A stretch of DNA of 64,000 nucleotides, taken from NCBI GenBank assembly GCA_036872755.1, contig JAVHNS010000005.1, positions 2,418,001 to 2,482,000 of the forward strand. The letters run 5' to 3'. This document shows positions 1 through 10,901 of this stretch, in pieces; within the stretch, counting starts at the first letter, position 1; each line of letters opens with the position of its first letter. This DNA comes from Orbilia blumenaviensis (lineage: Eukaryota > Ascomycota > Orbiliomycetes > Orbiliales > Orbiliaceae). The notes below the pieces were generated by a model. It did no database searches. It saw only the letters and a list, made by a program, of their open reading frames with translations, and was not told the origin of the DNA. Made by a program: the position numbers and the translations under genes.

Positions 1-356
1 AATTGAGTGCTAATTTTTGACTTTAGGTGTGTGGAGGCTCTTAATGTGAGGTCCGCTGCGTATTGTGGTAATTTGGCGACCCGTAGGGTTTGCGGAATGG
101 GATGATATTGGCATATAGGCGGTGTTACGTTTGGGAATTATTGGAATAAACCGCTGCTCCTGTTCGGGTTCTTGGTAATGGCGTTAGGTACAAATAGTAA
201 TATACGATGGTGATAGCGAGACTTCTATGAAAAGTAAATTTATAAAGGGCAGCTGGTATGTGCTGTTTAATACCGGGTCATGTATAGAGACTGTGGCAAT
301 GTCCCGTCACAGCCATCAGATGACTTTTCGCGACTGAAGTTGCTTTGGGACTGAAA
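1..356. other. Intergenic, left edge
   Basis: This is non-coding sequence at the left edge, downstream of the minus-strand dioxygenase-like gene. It probably includes that gene's 3' untranslated region. I see no open reading frame, RNA gene or repeat in it. Confidence 0.5.
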
Positions 357-1248
357 CTAGGAAAGCTTTGGTCCTTCAACGGTGTGGACACCTGAGCCTT
401 CCCTAATCTCCAAAATACTCACATCTAGTGGCAGCTTCTCGCCTAGCCAGACAGCGCCCACAGTATGATCGTGCAGTTCATTACCGGTGTTCGGGTGAAC
501 CAAAATGCTCAAGGGTCCACGGTGGATCATAAGCCACGGAATGAATGCGCCAAATTGCTCTGGAGTGAAGAGGTTGATCTTGGATAGGTTAGTGGTTTAG
601 AACCATATATTTGGATTTGCGGCAGTGGTAATATATTACCTCGAACATAGCAGTCCTGAATTCGACGCATTGTATCACGGGTTAGAGATAGTCGGATCTA
701 GTTTATATAAGCGGAGGCATATATACTTACAAGTGGGGTCCTAATGGAAGTTTGGTGGTAGTTAGCATAATATCACATTGACTTATATAGTTATGCTTAC
801 GAAAGAACTTGAATACGTGGGATAGGATGTGGGGGTGCGTACCGATTGGCCTTTCCCAAAATCTGTAGACCCTTAGCTCGGGGACTGTATCAACATCCAG
901 TTATCCTTTAGTATGGAGCCAATTACAATTGCTAGTTATACCCTATAGTAGGTTAATATGGCTAAGGAACATACATTCATATCGGATTCTCTCCCACAGA
1001 CTTCTCGCAAATTCCTTCTGCTTTTTGTTTGGCTCATGGTAATACACATGAACATCGAATGCGGCCTTTCCAGGCCTCTTGTCTAGTGGATCTGGGAACT
1101 CATTATATGCGGTAGATAGTGATCCTGAAGCTGGGTTCTCGAGGGATTTGCCGTCTGCCCGGATTGCCGTGGGCAGAGGGGGCGCATTTTCGTAGGGTGT
1201 GCCTTGAATCAAAGACGGATATGTGATAGGGAATTGAATGAACGACAT
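357..1248 (-). CDS. DOPA 4,5-dioxygenase family protein, five exons with two microexons
   Basis: The product resembles the small extradiol DOPA 4,5-dioxygenase family (PF08883), non-haem iron enzymes that cleave catechol rings such as DOPA. The model joins 1248-975, 884-843, 740-731, 655-640 and 578-357, in total 564 nt or 187 residues. All introns are GT...AG. Family hallmarks are FDVHVYY (65-71), EFPELRVYRFWERPIGPH (91-108), AMFEINLF (111-118) and the His-rich HPNTGNELHDHT (142-153), which with H67 would supply metal ligands. Exons three and four are only 10 and 16 nt. Without them the WERPIGPH-TAMFE block, a family signature, cannot be read in frame. The N-terminal 60 residues are longer than the core domain needs. 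The family is clear; the substrate and cellular role are not. In fungi such enzymes have been proposed for pigment or aromatic catabolism. No related pathway genes lie nearby. Confidence 0.82.
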
Positions 1249-2628
1249 CGTTATTGAGAATTATCGTGTATAATTATTTGCGAATTCAGTCGAAGTTACC
1301 CAACTAGTTTAACCAGGCCGGCCTCTGGACAATACGCCTATATATATATTGCTGTAGCTGCTAGCAGCGCTGGTCTCTTTAGTGAAGAAAGTGACCGTAA
1401 AGATACACTATCGCAGTTTGTGGAACTCTCTGAATCTTCCGTTGCATTAATTCTGTTGGGTACAAGAAAGGGTTTATATCGACTGGATCCGAGGCTAAAC
1501 CATCAAGAGGTTTAAATTTGCAAAGTATAAAGTCAGTGTCACGATGTTACATGTTACATGTTGCATTTCTAAGCTACAGCTATGGCCTCACGAATACTCA
1601 GCGACTTGCCTAAAACGGGGTATGGCGACACATCTCTCAGGACAATGACAATGGTGTTATTTGGTACGCGCACGTGACACTTTCGGCCGTCAAATCGGTC
1701 CTTACCGAGCCATTTCATGGAGGTTGGTTTATGAGACTAGTACTGATAAATCCCGGCGAATTGGAAGGTCTGAAATCATTTGCAAAGGCATCTATCCTGG
1801 CCATCTACATGTAGTCAACTGCATTAACGTTACCTTCATCATATGCAACCATGTGAACGGCAACAAATTTCAAGACATCTTTCGGCCGGCACAATCCAGG
1901 CCTCAATGGAGCATGGGCTAGTAGAATGTTAGTCTGGTACGTCATGCAACCATTCCCCATTCCCCACTAACTTCAGCTCGAGGCGTCACTCATAACATCT
2001 CGGACAGGGCTCTCTACGGTCCCATCGCAGACGGAATCAAGGTTAAATGGTTCTTATCACGAAAAACCATCCCAGCGGCATCGCTTTTTGATAGCTGAAT
2101 GCATATTGAATCCATTTTTCGGACACAACAGAGGTCCAACGTGACCTGGCCTCGGAACAAACAAGCTCTTCAGGGAGCTAAGATCTGACAAGCTTCCGGT
2201 TCCAATCGGACGGATTTGTGAACGGACCCACTTCAGCCCGTTTCTGGTTGAGTCTCGCGACTGACGGCCAATTGACACCCAGCCATCCCTTTTAGCTTCT
2301 TCGCCCATGGGTGTCCTTTTTTTCGATCTTCGATTTTCATTCTTTTTCTTTCTCAAACATCATTCATCATCACAATCACTTCTACAAGCCAAGAAGCGTG
2401 ACCAATCGACTATATTGCCTCGTCGGTGAGGCGTCCAACGACGCCTGCTGACGCCCTCAAGTCAGGGGGGCGCGTGCCCCAAAATTAATATCAACATAAA
2501 CATCACCAACATAATCTCATCGAAGCCATCACCAATACCATCACGTACAACGTCATCGATTCCAATACCAATTTTGTTTTTCTTTTCTTGAAGGAGCAGG
2601 AGAGCTCTAACTCTCCCCCGCCGCAGCG
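1249..2628. other. Intergenic, divergent promoters
   Basis: This region separates the minus-strand dioxygenase gene from the plus-strand PEX11-like gene, so it should hold both promoters. Short open frames at 1661-1921 (+) and 2057-2356 (-) resemble no family I know and lack splice or neighbour support. The last 300 nt are pyrimidine-rich with CATCA-type repeats near 2500-2560, typical of a fungal 5' leader. Confidence 0.4.
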
Positions 2629-5376
2629 ATGCGTGAACTCGCGGGTAACATCATCCGCTTTTCTAATAACACTGGTACGCACATGCTCCACAATTACCCC
2701 TGTGCGGATCGTAAGTGCTAATATACTCTCGTGTGCTTTTACAGCGGGTATAGAGAAGATCCTCAAATGTCTCCTTGGCCTTCTCCTCATCCCAGGGACT
2801 CCAACATTCAAATCCCTTACCACAGTTTCCCATGGTGCCAGGTGTAAAGTTGAAAAGGCATCCAAGGAATTAAGTGTTGCCCGGAAAGTGGTCAAATTTC
2901 TCTATGTCCTCGACGCGGGTCTAAAAGCCGTCGAGGCACGGAAAGGTGCCAAAGGTGGCGTATTAAAATGGTTAATTGTCGGGAAATGGGCATGTGCATT
3001 CGTATATGCTGCCAGTGAAGCCGTGACTATTGTACGAACCATGAGTCTTCCGAATGCCCTCCCCAACGACCCGTGAACTGATAGTTAATCGAATCTAGCT
3101 ACATACGATGCAGGTACTCAATACTTTGAAGTCGAAGTGGGCACATTCAGCCAATCGCAAAGGAAATAAATTCTATTTCTTTTCGGTCGTCTTTTCGGTG
3201 CTCGCCTCTGCCTACCAATTGTATGAAATCACCGTAGCAGAACACCAGGTGAGGAGGGAGAAGAGGCGAGCGAAGCATCAAAGAATTGCTATGGCGGCGT
3301 CGGTCGGGGTTGCTACCCCATATGCCGCACGTATTCGCCATAGCGATAGTAGTAGTAGCGACTCGTCGAGCTCTTCCAGTAGCGATTCTTCCAGTTCCTC
3401 AGATGACGAACGCCGCCGCCACCATAGCCACTATCATCATCATCATAATCGCTACACCCATGAACAGATGCCAGCTGCGTCGTCACCAGTATCCCCAGGC
3501 TCCTCGGTTGCTTCTCCGACTCTCAACCCCGCCGTTCTCGCAGCCGAAGCCCGACTCGCCAATGCCGCTGAGTGGGAGCGTAAGAAGCTATTCATTGACG
3601 CTGCTAGAACAACCGGCACACGCAACGAGGAGAAACCGAAGACCGGCGCCATTGTAACCCAGCTTTTGGCTGATGTCTGCGATCTTGCCATTCCTGCTAG
3701 CAAGGTTGGATGGTATAAGAATAAAGAAGCTATCAGCTTGGCATATCTCTTCAGCGGAATTCTGGCTGGAAGCGTTATCTGGGGTAGAGTCAATGCTAAG
3801 ACCACTACAGATGAGAAAAAGGGAAACCACCCAGGTATCAAGATGGTTAGGAAGGACGAATATGAAGTTAAACTTAGTGGAGAGGAGAGGAGAAGGTATG
3901 AGGCTAGGATCGAGGAAGAAAGGCGGAAGAGCAGCAGCCATGGCCAATTGGCCGCGGCTGCTGGTGTCGGGCTCGCGACTGGATTAGCTGTGGGTGCTGC
4001 ACATGAACGCCGAAGCGCTAAATCGAAGTACGAAGCCAACTCTAGCTCCACACACTATGAGGAATCGAGCAAAACCAGCGGGCGATCTAAGTCTGAAACC
4101 GGATACGACATCATTCACCATGAGGATGATAGGAGAAGGAGCAGCAGCACCGGGAACGGGCATGTGGCCACTGCTGCCGGTGTTGGGTTAGCCGCTGGCC
4201 TCGCAGCTGGTGCAATTGCTGGAAGTAGCTCTCGCCATGAACGGTCAAAGTCTGAGGCTGGGTTCACTAGCTCTGCCAGAATAGAAGAGGAAAGAAGGAG
4301 AAAGAGCACTGGCTGCGGAAACACTAATACTGCTGTTGCTGTCGGAGCTGGTGCGGCAGCTGGATACATGGCCGGTACTGTTGCGGGGGGCAGTAGCCAT
4401 TCCCATCAAACCGAGTTCTCGGCTTCCACACTTGTTGAGGAAGAGAGGAGGAAACATGATTCAAGCTACAGCCAAGGCAGCGCGGCTGCTACTGCTGGAA
4501 TGGCCGTCGGCGCGGGAATTGCTGCCGGATACGCTGCTAATGCTATTGCTGAGGGCGGCAGCAGCAGTTCAAAATTTGGCTATTCCCATCAATCTCAGTC
4601 TGAGTTCTCAAGCACCACACATCTCGAGGAGACCAGCAGCAGCTATGCACAAGCGAGTAATAATTACGCGCAGGGAACCAACAGTTACGCTCAAGGTAGC
4701 AGCTATGGACAAGAATATTCTGGCTATGGGCAAGGGAGCAATAGCTACTCGCAAGGCTATGTAGCTGGAGCTATTGGGGCTGGTGTCGGTGCTGGGCTGA
4801 CTGCAGAAGCTGCAGCTTGCTCTGGGGCTGATGCGGGGCGCTCACACAGTGTTTCTGGTAGGATTGAGGACATTTCCTATCAACGTGAATTAGACCAGCA
4901 GCGGGAAATGGACCAAGAACGTCTTAGCAGGGCGGCCAGTACCGCTGGCGTCAGCTCTGTTGTTGACGTCGACCTTACCGCTTCAATGACTGAGGCGGCC
5001 ATGACCCCTATCGCGAACAAGGGTAGGAAGAGAACCGGATACGGCGGCTGGTCCTACGACGACGATGGTGCTGGCGGACTTAACGAAACACATTGGAGCC
5101 AGAACGGACCTACTGGCACCATCATGCCTAAGGCAGAGGTAAAGAACCCCGGCGTCCTTGAAGGAAAGACTGGAGAAATCATAAGAACTTTGGGCATCGT
5201 TACTAACAATGAGTGACTCGCCACAGGATGACGAGCATGAGTTGAGAGCGAGAATCCAGAGTGCGAAGGATGCCAGTGATATGGATTTGACCGCCGGGGG
5301 AAGTGGGCAGCTAAAGCCCCATTCGAAACTCACCTATGCTAAGGTGACGAAGGATGGGTCCGCGGAGGGTGCATAG
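2629..5376 (+). CDS. PEX11-like peroxisomal membrane protein with glycine-zipper repeats and Tyr/Gln/Ser-rich segment
   Basis: The four-exon model joins 2629-2674, 2745-3031, 3114-5138 and 5227-5376 (835 residues). The last intron has a TTACTAAC branch site. The N-terminus (MRELAGNIIRFSNNTAGIEK) and following helices match the start of PEX11-type proteins, which shape and divide peroxisomes. The PEX11 closing segment reappears at about 291-336 (LADVCDLAIPASKVGW and a hydrophobic helix). Between the halves sits a Ser/Asp run and His/Arg cluster (187-227). The tail is unusual: five Ala/Gly glycine-zipper segments (about 390-408, 460-481, 516-537, 567-594, 660-679), the first four preceded by charged EEERRRKS-like stretches, and a Tyr-Ala-Gln/Tyr-Gly-Gln segment (621-663). 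Membrane location in peroxisomes or a derived organelle is inferred from the PEX11 match. Only the PEX11-like part is a family call; the tail's function is unknown. Confidence 0.75.
3949..4815 (+). repeat. Five degenerate glycine-zipper coding repeats
   Basis: Within the PEX11-like gene, five Ala/Gly-rich segments such as AAAGVGLATGLAVGAA and TAAGVGLAAGLAAGAI recur with G-x3-G spacing. Charged EEERRRKS-type linkers precede the first four. The copies differ in DNA sequence, so this is an older protein-level repeat rather than a recent tandem duplication. Confidence 0.75.
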
Positions 5377-6011
5377 TTTATGAGATATCTGTTCTTTCCA
5401 TTTTCCTTTCTCGTACATATAGAGCATTGCATTTCAGTCATTTCCGCACCCGCCATGTCTTTCATTTCCTGCAAATCTTTATTCCCTTATGCTCTGTCAT
5501 TATCATCGTTTTGGACATCATAGCATTGTACGCATGCATATATCTTGGAGCGGTTGGGTTGGAAACATTACCATTTCAACAAAAAGTACGATAAGAAAAG
5601 GGCTTGTGAGGAAAGGGTATGGTATATATATCACAGGGTCAATCCATATTTAGCGGACTGAATTGTATTATTTTTTTTACAACCTAACTTCTTAAGCATC
5701 CAGGTGATTAGCTACGATTTTATATTAATATATTAATTAACATTCTAATACGGGTTCCAAAAGCGTGAAAGTTACATAGACTTATTTAGGGCCATAATTG
5801 GTTTTGTATGAGGCCAGCAGGTAGAGGGGATTGGGTTCTTTGTTGGAAAACACCCCGTTCTGTTGGATGACTTGATTAGTCAGCATAAAATGCCAAGCTA
5901 GTTCCCAGTAACTTTTTTTTGCGATAGGCATTGGCAGGCACAAGTATCGACAACATCGACGCTTTATTCGACCTACGTACCCCACAGCCACCATCCATTC
6001 CAATAGCCACA
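5377..6011. other. Intergenic between PEX11-like gene and PXR1
   Basis: This 635-nt spacer lies between two genes in the same direction. It contains an AT-rich stretch at about 5660-5750, with tttatattaatatattaa, suited to a terminator or promoter. No gene is seen; the minus-strand open frame across 5782-6066 overlaps the PXR1 start and looks spurious. Confidence 0.4.
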
Positions 6012-7229
6012 ATGGGTCTCGCAGGGCCGTCGAAGAAGAGGTATTTTGCGCGATCCTAATTCGCACCTTTTGCTATGTCAATTGCACTATCAGACCGGTG
6101 GTGAAATAGCAAGCTAACGACAGGATTTGCGCGCAGAAAAATCTCCCATGATCCTAATAACACCAAATGGACCCGTTCCACTGGCTTTGGTCACCGGATG
6201 CTGACCTCTCAGGGATGGGCGCCGGGCACGATCCTTGGTCCGGACCCTAACAATCCACATCATACTGTCGCCTCGCAGGTCGGGATCAAAGTCATGTTGA
6301 AAGATGACACGCTCGGCCTCGGCTGTAAGGGAAACCAGGAAGATACGTGCACCGGCCTCGGCGATTTACAAAGTTTGCTGGGTAGGCTGAATGGGAAGAC
6401 GGACGAGTCGGTGAAAAGCGAGGAAGACACGAGAAGGAAAATGTGGATTGAGGGAAGGTATGGGATGAGATTTGTGAGAGGCGAGGTTTTGGAGAGCACG
6501 TGGGTCACAAAAGGATTGAAAAAAGAAGTTAAAGAGGTGAAAGATGAAAGCGACGAGGAAATGAAAGATGCATCGGAACAGGAGACAAAGTCGGCGGACG
6601 CCACAGATGAAGAAGAAGGCGACGAATCAGAGAGCTCGAAAACGAACAAGGACAAATCAAAAGAAAAGAATCGGAGGGACAGGGAAAGTAAGAAAAAGAA
6701 GCGGAAATCATCAGACTCGGAAGATGACGAGGATGACGACTCGTCTTCTTCATCCAGCCAAGACCGCAAATCTGATAAGGCGAAACGGAAAGCGGATAAA
6801 GCCCTTCGCAAGGCCGAGAAACAGGCGAAAAGAGAGCGAAAAGAGGCGAAGCGACTACGGAAGGACGAGAAACGAAGAGCAAAGGCAGAAAAGAAAGCAC
6901 TAAAATCGGCAATCGCTGCTTCATCGGCACCTTCATCCACAGCATCTACACCTCCTGCGATGCCTTCGGCGGAACTTGAGCCGGTCATTAAACCCGCAAA
7001 GAAGTCGAAATCGCTGCCCAATTCTTTACATACGTCTGGAACCTCGACGCCAGTAAATGGTCGCCATGCACTTCGATCAAAATGGATCGCGCAAAAGAGG
7101 ATGGCGGTCATGGATGCGAAGGCACTGAATGAGGTACTATAATCCCTTGTGCTATATTTATATTCTGGTTGAGCTGAATTATGGCTAACTCTGCAATTTC
7201 TCTAGATTTTAATGATCAAGGCAGCTTGA
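6012..7229 (+). CDS. PXR1: PXR1/PinX1-type G-patch protein
   Basis: This is the fungal PXR1 (PinX1) homologue, a nucleolar G-patch protein that activates a DEAH helicase in rRNA and snoRNA processing and can inhibit telomerase. The model joins 6012-6040, 6137-7133 and 7206-7229 (349 residues). The start MGLAGPSKKRKISHDPNN and the conserved TSQGWAPGTILG mark the G-patch (about 25-79). A highly charged Lys/Glu/Asp-rich tail with nuclear-localization-like runs follows. The tiny last exon restores the conserved ending LNEILMIKA; reading through the donor would end at LNEVL instead. The last intron has a GCTAAC branch site and TCTCTAG acceptor. Length and domain order fit the family, and the overlapping minus-strand frame is a shadow of the Lys/Glu-rich tail. 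Confidence 0.93.
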
Positions 7230-8975
7230 GTGTCGACGTACAATAATTGTCTGCTAATTTGCACAGCGTTTCTAAAAGTATATGATGGACCATTCTTACA
7301 TTTGATAAGGGTGTTTGTAATATAAGCGATTCGTAATTAGGTGTATTTAAGTCTTTATACGTGCAGATACCGAGCTTGGGGCTGTAGATTTAACCATCGT
7401 CGATAGTGTGATGACTGCCGTTAAATCGATTCCGATGAGATCTACTCTTTCATGAAACGTAGGGAATCTGTTAATATTGTCTCTCGGTTCTCCCATATAA
7501 AGATTAAATAGTCCCTGCCATTCTGCCGTCCTTCTTCGGAGGATCGATACTGCGTATCGCCGTGTTGTAACTAAAGAACGCTGGTGTCGCTGAAGAGAAA
7601 GGTAGATTGGGATGTCTTGAAAGCCTATATTTGATGCGTTACCGTACAGGACAGCTCAGTATTTGGACTTGGGTATATTGTAGCTGTCATTTCCGGTGGA
7701 ACCGCCTTTCTGAAAGTGTAGTAATGGGTCTCACAGATATAGCTTCTGATTATTATTCGCCATTAACCAGCCTTCCGTTGGTTGTGATTAAAAGGACGAC
7801 TAGGCGAGTTCTATAGCTAGATCTAGGCACATCAAGAGGCCCTAGAACAAACCCCTGGGAAGCTTCATCAAATAGACTATATCTATTCTCCAATCTTCAA
7901 ACACATATTGAACAAACGTAGATGTTGGATCAGGTGACGTGAGGGTAGTGATACTCGACGTGCTCGGGGCTTGGGGAGAGTGTGTTCCACTGGATGAATT
8001 TGCATCTCGGGAGGGTATCTAGATCTGGGCAATCAAGGCTTATAAATACTATTTCTGGGTTCTGAACAGTTTCGTACACTGCAGTTCTTATTTAGCGGAT
8101 ATTGCTTGATCGTGGATTTTCTTGATACGAGCAAGGACAAATGTAAGCAAAAGTGAGCGCCGTAGGGACCTAATAGTGGATATGGCGTCCGCATTCTAGC
8201 CCCCAAATACTGGTGATGAATCTAGTTAATTTATGGAAAATAAAGAAACGGGGTGCATGTTAAAGTTGTTAGGCCGATAGTCACCTGATATTGTGCAAAT
8301 ACATCTCATAAACTCGATATCTATAGCGCTAGATACCTAAGCCCATACCGAAACCGCGAAACTGTTCTACTACTACATTTCTTTCGAGAGTAGGATAGAA
8401 AGTGCTCTGTTTTCTATTACGGGTTGAGATTTTGAACTAGTAAGGAAGCTGTGGTATCCCAACCCATGGGCCGCAGTTATAATTACACCTCACACACATT
8501 CTAATTAATTTCCCTTCAATCCTTTGGGTGTTTGATACATCTCAAGAAGCTTTCGCTGCTAATTAGCCAATTATGTGTTAACGCTAAGGTCAAATTTGGT
8601 GAAATCGATGCGAGATTACTGTAGTGACGGTGGTACAGGTGTCACTCTATAAGTTTATATGAATAGCCACCGGTCCGCGAATCGAGAGGAAGATGCTCAA
8701 CGTGTTCACATGTATCAGAATCAAGTTTTGTATTGGGAAACAATTGATGCAATCATGGATGAAAGCGGTTGTTCGTCCTTACTCGTACGCGCAATTCAAT
8801 GGGTGTTGCAGATGGCAGGTTTCTAAAATTGAAGCAGCTCTAGTCTGATGCCGCTCTATGCTATTAGTGTTTAATTGATATATGGAACTATTCTATGTTA
8901 ATGGTCCCGGAAACTTCATCGGGTAGAACCTGTAATACCCCTTTGAAACCCAGATGAGAGGAAAAGAAGAAAGGT
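7230..8975. other. Intergenic between convergent PXR1 and phosphomannomutase
   Basis: This stretch of about 1.75 kb lies between genes that converge. It is AT-rich with many stops in all frames. A 69-codon frame at 7607-7816 has no recognizable product. I see no RNA gene or repeat. Confidence 0.4.
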
Positions 8976-9916
8976 CTAAAGTTCAAAAAGCTTCTTGACT
9001 TGTTCGAGTGTGTCCTCAGGATTCTGGACGCTGTGTCCATCAACTCTTGGGTCGGTGTAGATCTCAAAGTCATTCCCACCCTCCGAAGTCTTATCCCCAA
9101 AGAAATGAACCTTCGTGAAGTACGGTTTCCCGGCTGCATCGAGCTCCTTCTCGACGTGATTCAAGCAATATCTCTTATCCCACCCCGTTGGGAAAACGTC
9201 AAAACTGATTTGCCCACCGATACTAAAGGTCAAACCAAAGTCTGAAAACTCCTTTCGGAGAATCTCAACGAACTTCTCACGGACCTTAGCGGTCTTGTCG
9301 TATTCCCAGAAGTCGAGACGCTCTTGGTGGGAGGCGTTACGACCGATTGGGGAAACATTGATCATACCATTACGGAATTCAATGAATGTACCACGTTTGA
9401 TTGGGATATCGAGGTCGGCGATGTAGTGGAGGATGAAACGGGAGAGCTTTTTGTACTTCTCCTCGCCGATATATTGGATGAAGGATGTGGAAGGGAGCTT
9501 TTCGCCGAGACGGAAGGCTGTGAGGCCGTTTTCGGGGAAACAGTAGTCGAAGAGAGTAGTGACTAGAACAAGGTGGTTACGTTAGGACTGACATCAAATG
9601 GAATATCCAATCTTAGTGGGTGGATGAGGGTAGCTACCGTTTACGCCGTCAACGCCGAGCTGTTCCTGCTGCTTGCTGAAGTCACTACCGCCGACGTAAC
9701 CAATTACAACCTTTGAGCGAAGGTCGGCAAGAAGTTTAAACATCTCCGGGCTGACGAGCTACAAATGTCACATTCCAGTTAGAAAAAGCTGCCCAATCGA
9801 GGTGGGAGATTAGAAGAGCTTCCTACCCGTCGAGCAGGGGTCAGCGTCTCGTCAACATCGAACAAGACAATTGTGTTCTTGATCGGTCGCTCTTGGATTG
9901 GGATAATATCAGCCAT
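8976..9916 (-). CDS. SEC53: Phosphomannomutase (Sec53/PMM type)
   Basis: This enzyme interconverts mannose-6-phosphate and mannose-1-phosphate in the cytosol, feeding GDP-mannose synthesis for glycosylation, GPI anchors and wall mannans. The model joins 9916-9827, 9758-9638 and 9562-8976 (265 residues, typical of eukaryotic PMM). The HAD-type catalytic motif is FDVDETLT (19-26), whose first Asp is the phosphorylated nucleophile. Family signatures [40 protein letters not shown] and [16 protein letters not shown] follow in the expected order. Exon phases agree at both junctions. The start [11 protein letters not shown] is the only upstream Met in frame. The two GPI-type proteins in this window would depend on its product, though that is a general cell function and not evidence of linkage. 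Confidence 0.95.
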
Positions 9917-10901
9917 TGTGTCGGTTAACGTAGAGTATCCGGTACTCGTAGGAGATGCTAGGGGCTTGGTCGTGGTGATAGTGAAGCTCTTAATGGGGTG
10001 GACTTCTGGGAAGCTCTTCAGTAGAAAAGAGGAGTAAATTGAGACGTGTCGGGTTTTCGAGCTTAAGCTAGTAACTACCCAGGCTTTAGCTCTGGCGAGA
10101 TCTGATCGATGCTACCTGGGGCGCTGCCCACCAAGCGGCATCTCTCAGGGGCATTAAGTTGGGCCAATCCTCTAAGGCGTGGTGAGCTCGAGGGCCTTTC
10201 ATTCGGCGAGCAAACGACAGTTTGGCCCCAAGTTCGGTCACCTACCGAGCCTAAAATTAGCAAGCTTGGTTGACCATATGGCTATTGAATCAATGTCCTG
10301 GGCAACAGACACACCTCAAAGCCGCGAAACCGAAAGCATATACCGTGGATAGAACAGGTCCGTGTGAGGCCAATATATCTGGAAGAAATCCATACCGTTA
10401 CGTTGGTAATCAACAAAAATAATATTGCTTCCAACCATTTACATGCAGCTGAAGGCAGCTCGAGTTCCTGCGTTGCTGCAGTCAGTTCGATGGTGGTTGC
10501 ACAAGAACAACGCAAAGCGTCGTGACACAAGTTAAAAGGTGTCGACCGGCCTCGGTGTGTCGACCGACGCTCACACAACTCGTCTACTACGGTCTCGTGG
10601 ATTACTATAACTACGATACGAATCGGGAAATTTCTCTTTTGAGTAAATACTCAATAGGTCACCCTGCCGTTAATATATGGCTTGAAAGGTGAACTTCATA
10701 TGGTGCCGGTGTCCCCCAGCGCTACCATATCTAGGTATACATGTATATTACTATCAATCGCATTCTAAGAGGGACAGAACGAACTAGATAGTCCGGGACT
10801 TCGAACACTGAAAACCCTCAGTTGGTGTGGGTTCGCTGGAAATAAACGCCGCCTAACGCCAATTCTAATTTCTACAAAGGTCCTTTGATCCACATGCTAG
10901 T
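9917..10901. other. Intergenic upstream of phosphomannomutase
   Basis: This region lies between two minus-strand genes and should hold the phosphomannomutase promoter and the terminator of the COG0523 gene. Short minus-strand frames at 10075-10263 and 10282-10578 do not resemble known proteins. No other feature is seen. Confidence 0.4.

Noticed and set aside
3452..4051. 199-codon minus-strand frame under the PEX11-like gene
   Set aside because: It is a shadow of the Ala/Ser-rich coding strand without its own splice or family support.
6260..7111. 283-codon minus-strand frame, Ser/Phe-rich
   Set aside because: It is a shadow of the Lys/Glu-rich tail of PXR1.
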